The position numbers were made by a program, and so were the translations under genes. Source: CAYVQE01 sp964633205 (GTDB lineage: Bacteria > Myxococcota > B64-G9). From it: a stretch of 64,000 nt of DNA. A model generated the notes under the pieces. That model had not been told where the DNA came from. It saw nothing but the letters and a program-made list of their open reading frames with translations, and did no database searches. Shown piece after piece: positions 61,069 to 64,000 of this stretch. Where the stretch lies: NCBI GenBank assembly GCA_964633205.1, contig CAZWFN010000005.1:25902-89901 (forward strand). Reading direction: 5' to 3'. The first letter of the stretch is position 1, and the number at the start of each line of letters is the position of its first letter.

Positions 61069-62607
61069 GTGGTCCGGGTGGCGTGTCTATGGGTGCCCGA
61101 TCTGTCCGTGGCAGCCCTGCTGCGCAGCGAGCCGGAGCTGGCCGAGCGGCCCTTGGCCATCACCCGGGCGGACGGCGACGATGGCGCGCTGCTGGCGGTC
61201 GATGCCCAGGCCCGCCGGGCCGGGGTGCGGCCGGGCATGAGCGCGGTGCAAGCCCGCAGCCTGCTGCCCGCGCTGGAGCTGCGCCCGGCCGCGGCCGCCC
61301 GGGTGCGCGCGGCCCAGGCGGCGCTGCTGGATGTGGCCCGGGGGTTCTCGCCGCGGGTGATGCGCGGGGCGCCGGACGGCGACGGCGGCGAGGTATACCT
61401 GGATGTCGCCGGGCTCGAGCGGCGGCTGGCGCGGGCGCGCGCGAACGGGACCGATCCGGAGTCGGCCGCGGCCGCCGGCCTGGTGCGGGCGGCCGCGGCG
61501 GTGGGGCTGGCGGCCCGGGCCGGGGTGGCCGCGGGCCTGCGGGTGGCGCGGCTGGCGGCGCGCACCGCCCCGGCCGACACTCCGGTGCAGGTGGTGGCGG
61601 CCGGCCGGGAGCGGGACTTTCTGGCGCCGCTGCCGGTGGCCTTGCTGCCGGTGCCGGCGCGGCTGCAGGCCGCGCTGGGCCGCTTCGGCATCGAGCGGCT
61701 GGGCCAGCTGGCCGCGCTGCCGGCGGCCGGGCTGGGCCGCCGGCTGGGCCCGGAGGGGCTGCGGCTGTGGCGCCTGGCCCGCGGTGAAGACCGCCAGCCG
61801 CTGGTGGCCGAGCCGGAGCCGGAGCGCTTCGTCGAGCAGTGCGATCCGGACTGGCCGGTCGATCGCCTCGAGCCCTTGCTGGCCCTGCTGGAGCCCGCGG
61901 GCCAGCGGCTGGCGGCCCGGCTGGCCTGCCGCGGCCTGCTGGCCCGGGCGCTGGTGCTGGAGCTGGACGGCGTCGGCTGCGGTCCCCGCACGCGCCGGGT
62001 GGGCTTGGCCGCGGCCAGCCGCTGCCCGACCACCTGGCGCGATACGCTGCGGCTGGAGCTCGAGCGCGATCCGCCCAGCGCGCCGGTCGAGGCGCTGGCG
62101 CTGGCGGTCGAGGTCGAGCCCGAGCGCGCCGGCCAGCTCGATTTTTTCTCCCGCGCCGGGCTTACCCCCTCGCGGGCGCTGGACGAGACCCTGGCCCGGC
62201 TGGCCGCGCTGGCCGGGCCCCAGCGGGTGGGCCAACCCCGGGTGGTCGACGGCCACTGGCCCGATGCGGCCCGCAGCGTTCCGCTCGACCGCGCCGGCGG
62301 GGCGAGCGCCGATCGGGCCGCCGCTGCGGAGGCCGCCGGGCCGCCGGTGGTGCCGCTGCAGGTGCTGCGGCCGCCGCGGCCGGCCCGGGTGGTGCTGCGC
62401 GGCCGGCGGCCGGTGCGCGTCGAGGCCGGCCCGCTGGGCGGCCGGGTGCGCTTCGCCGCCGGGCCCTGGCGGCTGGAGGCCGACTGGTGGCGGGAGGCGC
62501 CGCTGGCGCGCGACTACTACGACGTGGCCCTGTCCGACGGCGGCGTCTACCGCCTGTTCCGCGAGCGGGACAGCGACCGCTGGTACATCGACGGCATCTG
62601 CGGTTGA
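61069..62607 (+). CDS. imuB: ImuB, inactive Y-family polymerase-like mutasome protein
   Basis: 512 residues from the GTG at 61069 with GGAG before it; the frame upstream to 60121 is an antisense and imuA shadow. It has the Y-family layout: palm start RVACLWVPDLSVAALL, EVYLDVAGLERRLA, a helix-hairpin-helix region (about 205-245, LGRFGIERLGQLAALP), and a C-terminal ImuB domain ending in ARDYYDVALSDGGVYRLF. The catalytic acids expected in active Y-family enzymes are not at the first position (W-V-P-D-L instead of a DxD-type start). The third motif reads G-E108-V-Y-L-D instead of DE-x-x-x-D. This fits ImuB as a non-catalytic hub that brings DnaE2 to the clamp; the clamp-binding motif was not identified by eye. 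Confidence 0.85.
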   Translation: MVRVACLWVPDLSVAALLRSEPELAERPLAITRADGDDGALLAVDAQARRAGVRPGMSAVQARSLLPALELRPAAAARVRAAQAALLDVARGFSPRVMRGAPDGDGGEVYLDVAGLERRLARARANGTDPESAAAAGLVRAAAAVGLAARAGVAAGLRVARLAARTAPADTPVQVVAAGRERDFLAPLPVALLPVPARLQAALGRFGIERLGQLAALPAAGLGRRLGPEGLRLWRLARGEDRQPLVAEPEPERFVEQCDPDWPVDRLEPLLALLEPAGQRLAARLACRGLLARALVLELDGVGCGPRTRRVGLAAASRCPTTWRDTLRLELERDPPSAPVEALALAVEVEPERAGQLDFFSRAGLTPSRALDETLARLAALAGPQRVGQPRVVDGHWPDAARSVPLDRAGGASADRAAAAEAAGPPVVPLQVLRPPRPARVVLRGRRPVRVEAGPLGGRVRFAAGPWRLEADWWREAPLARDYYDVALSDGGVYRLFRERDSDRWYIDGICG

Positions 62608-62768
62608 TCCGGTCGGGTGGCGGCGGCAGACTCCGGGGGCCCGCGGCGATCCATCGCTCCGGGCACGGTGCGGAGTTGCCGTCCAGGCGCCGGTCCAGAC
62701 CGCTGGCAACTGCGGCGGCGCGATGCCCTGGTGAAGCCCTGGACGATTGCGAGGAGGCAAGAGCGCCC

Positions 62769-64000
62769 GTGGACATCCCGCCCGTCATCGCGCGCTATCT
62801 GCACCGCCACGCCCGGCCGGCCGCGGACTGGGATGCGCTGCCGCCGCCGGCGCCGGGGCTGAAGCTGTGCGTGGTCATCCCGGCCTTGGCCGAGGCGGCC
62901 GAGCTGCCGGGGGTGCTGCGTTCGCTCGGGCGCGGCTCGGCCCGGTCGGCCGAGGCCGAGGTGATCGCGGTGGTCAACAACCCGGCCGGCGCGGCCGCGA
63001 CGGTGGTGGCCGACAACCGGGACGCGCTGGCCGAGCTGCGCCAGCCGGCGGCCGGCGGTCCGGCGGTGCACGCGCTCGATCGCTCGAGCCCCGGCCGGGC
63101 CTTGCCGCCCGGGCGCGCCGGGGTGGGGCTGGCCCGGCGCATCGGCATGGATCTGGCGCTCGCGCGGCTGTGCGCCGCCGGCAGCGTGGAGCGGGCGGCC
63201 ATCGCCTGTCTGGACGCCGACGCGCCGGTGGCGCCCGGCTACCTCGATGCGCTGCTGGCGGTCTTCGACAGCGGCGCTCCGCCGCCCGGGGCGGTGTGCG
63301 CCTGCGCCCATCCGATCCCGGGCGATCCCGACCGGGCGGCGGCCATCCTGGCCTACGAGACCTGGATGCGCTACTTCGAGCTGGGCCTGGCCCTGGCCGG
63401 CTCGCCTTTTTCCTACCCGACCATCGGCTCCTGTCTGGTCAGCTCGGCCGCGGCCTACGCGCAGGTGGGCGGCATGCCCGAGCGGCAGGCGGGCGAGGAC
63501 TTCTATTTCGCCCAGAAGCTGATCAAGCTGGCCGCCGGCCGCGGCCTGGCGCGGCTGGCTGCCGCCCGCGTCCAGCCCCGGGCCCGGCTCAGCCACCGGG
63601 TGCCCTTCGGTACCGGCCGGGCGCTGCTGCGTTGCCGCGACGCGGGGCCGGAGGCCTACCGCTGGGTCGAGCCGCCGGAGGCGTTTTTCGAGCTGCGGCG
63701 CTGGTTCGCTGCCCTGCCGGCCGGCTACCGCGATCCGGCGGCGCTGCGCCGGGCGGCTGGCGCCCGGCTGGCGCGTTTTCTGGACGCCGAGCGGGCCTGG
63801 CCGGCGCTGGAGCGCATCCGGGCCAACCAGCCCGACGCCGTCCGCTTCGCCTTCGCCGCCCACTGCTGGTTCGACGGGCTCAAGTGCGTGCGCTTCGTCC
63901 ACGCGGTCGAACGCGAGCTGGGCCGCCGCTGGGCCTTCGACGCGCTGGCCACGCTGCTGGACGCGCTCGGCGGCGCGGCCGACTTCGCCGACCTGCCCCC
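62769..64000 (+). CDS. Glycosyltransferase family 2-like protein (3' end outside window)
   Basis: At least 410 codons, open from the GTG at 62769 to the window end without a stop; GAGGAGG lies about 12 bases before the start. After about 30 residues a Rossmann-type start appears (LKLCVVIPALAEAAELPGVL). Then comes the segment AEVIAVVNNPAG and the metal-binding DxD-type AIACLDADAPVAPGYLDALL. A later GGMPERQAGEDFYFAQKL matches the acceptor-side ED motif of GT-A enzymes. Such enzymes transfer sugars from nucleotide sugars, often for polysaccharide or glycolipid assembly. The sugar and acceptor cannot be told. It lies 161 bases after imuB, so it is probably a separate unit. Confidence 0.7.
   Translation, partial: MDIPPVIARYLHRHARPAADWDALPPPAPGLKLCVVIPALAEAAELPGVLRSLGRGSARSAEAEVIAVVNNPAGAAATVVADNRDALAELRQPAAGGPAVHALDRSSPGRALPPGRAGVGLARRIGMDLALARLCAAGSVERAAIACLDADAPVAPGYLDALLAVFDSGAPPPGAVCACAHPIPGDPDRAAAILAYETWMRYFELGLALAGSPFSYPTIGSCLVSSAAAYAQVGGMPERQAGEDFYFAQKLIKLAAGRGLARLAAARVQPRARLSHRVPFGTGRALLRCRDAGPEAYRWVEPPEAFFELRRWFAALPAGYRDPAALRRAAGARLARFLDAERAWPALERIRANQPDAVRFAFAAHCWFDGLKCVRFVHAVERELGRRWAFDALATLLDALGGAADFADLP

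Overview
The window reads as chromosomal DNA of a GC-rich, Gram-negative, myxobacteria-like organism (Myxococcota or a close deltaproteobacterial relative, possibly a metagenome-assembled genome). The reasons are: a gliding (Glt/Nfs-type) machinery locus; many cysteine-rich lipoproteins with the repeat style of Myxococcota; abundant TPR proteins; and, in front of imuAB, a site matching 16 of 17 positions of the Myxococcus xanthus LexA box as I remember it. I see no mobile element, CRISPR array or rRNA. The start (thymidine kinase) and the end (a family-2-like glycosyltransferase) are cut by the window edges.

Region 1 (1-8735): nucleotide salvage (tdk, a UPRT-like protein, hpt), a membrane-anchored unknown protein, an opposing pair of carbamate kinase and an unusual carbamoyltransferase, then surface or periplasmic proteins (TPR lipoprotein, cysteine-rich lipoprotein) and a small protein with a ribbon-helix-helix-like tail. 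Region 2 (8901-13979): a 1204-residue AsmA/YdbH-like envelope protein facing a DUF1318 (YdbL-like) lipoprotein that overlaps another cysteine-rich lipoprotein gene.

Region 3 (14112-40850) is the centrepiece: about 26.7 kb of same-strand genes encoding what looks like nearly the whole structural part of a Glt/Nfs machine. Order: two outer-membrane barrels, GltC, GltD (AgnA-like TPR), GltE (AglT-like TPR lipoprotein), a CglF/GltF-like small periplasmic protein, GltG (FHA plus transmembrane segment plus AgmX/TonB-like tail), a CglE/GltH-like barrel, GltI (4100-residue TPR protein) and GltJ (AgmX: zinc ribbon, GYF, transmembrane segment, TonB-like tail). In M. xanthus, as I recall it, these parts are split over separate clusters; here they are contiguous, driven by a TTGACA-17-TATTCT promoter and a second promoter before gltI. 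The AglRQS (TolQR-like) motor genes are not in this window.

Region 4 (40868-52620) is housekeeping: a phosphoesterase with lipB, two lipoproteins, nadB, a lytic transglycosylase coupled to a TPR-AIM24-like protein, pgsA, tRNA-Gly and tRNA-Cys with a strong terminator, a receiver domain with Asn at the phosphorylation site, a small two-gene module headed by a ribbon-helix-helix protein, gsk, and an Smr protein. Region 5 (52634-64000): a 1922-residue lipoprotein with 27 cysteine-rich repeats, a kelch-like lipoprotein, imuA-imuB under a probable LexA-controlled promoter, and the partial glycosyltransferase.

By eye there are about 15 sigma-70-like promoters. Several share the -10 hexamer TAGACT, and three place the -10 so close to the ATG that the transcripts would be nearly leaderless.
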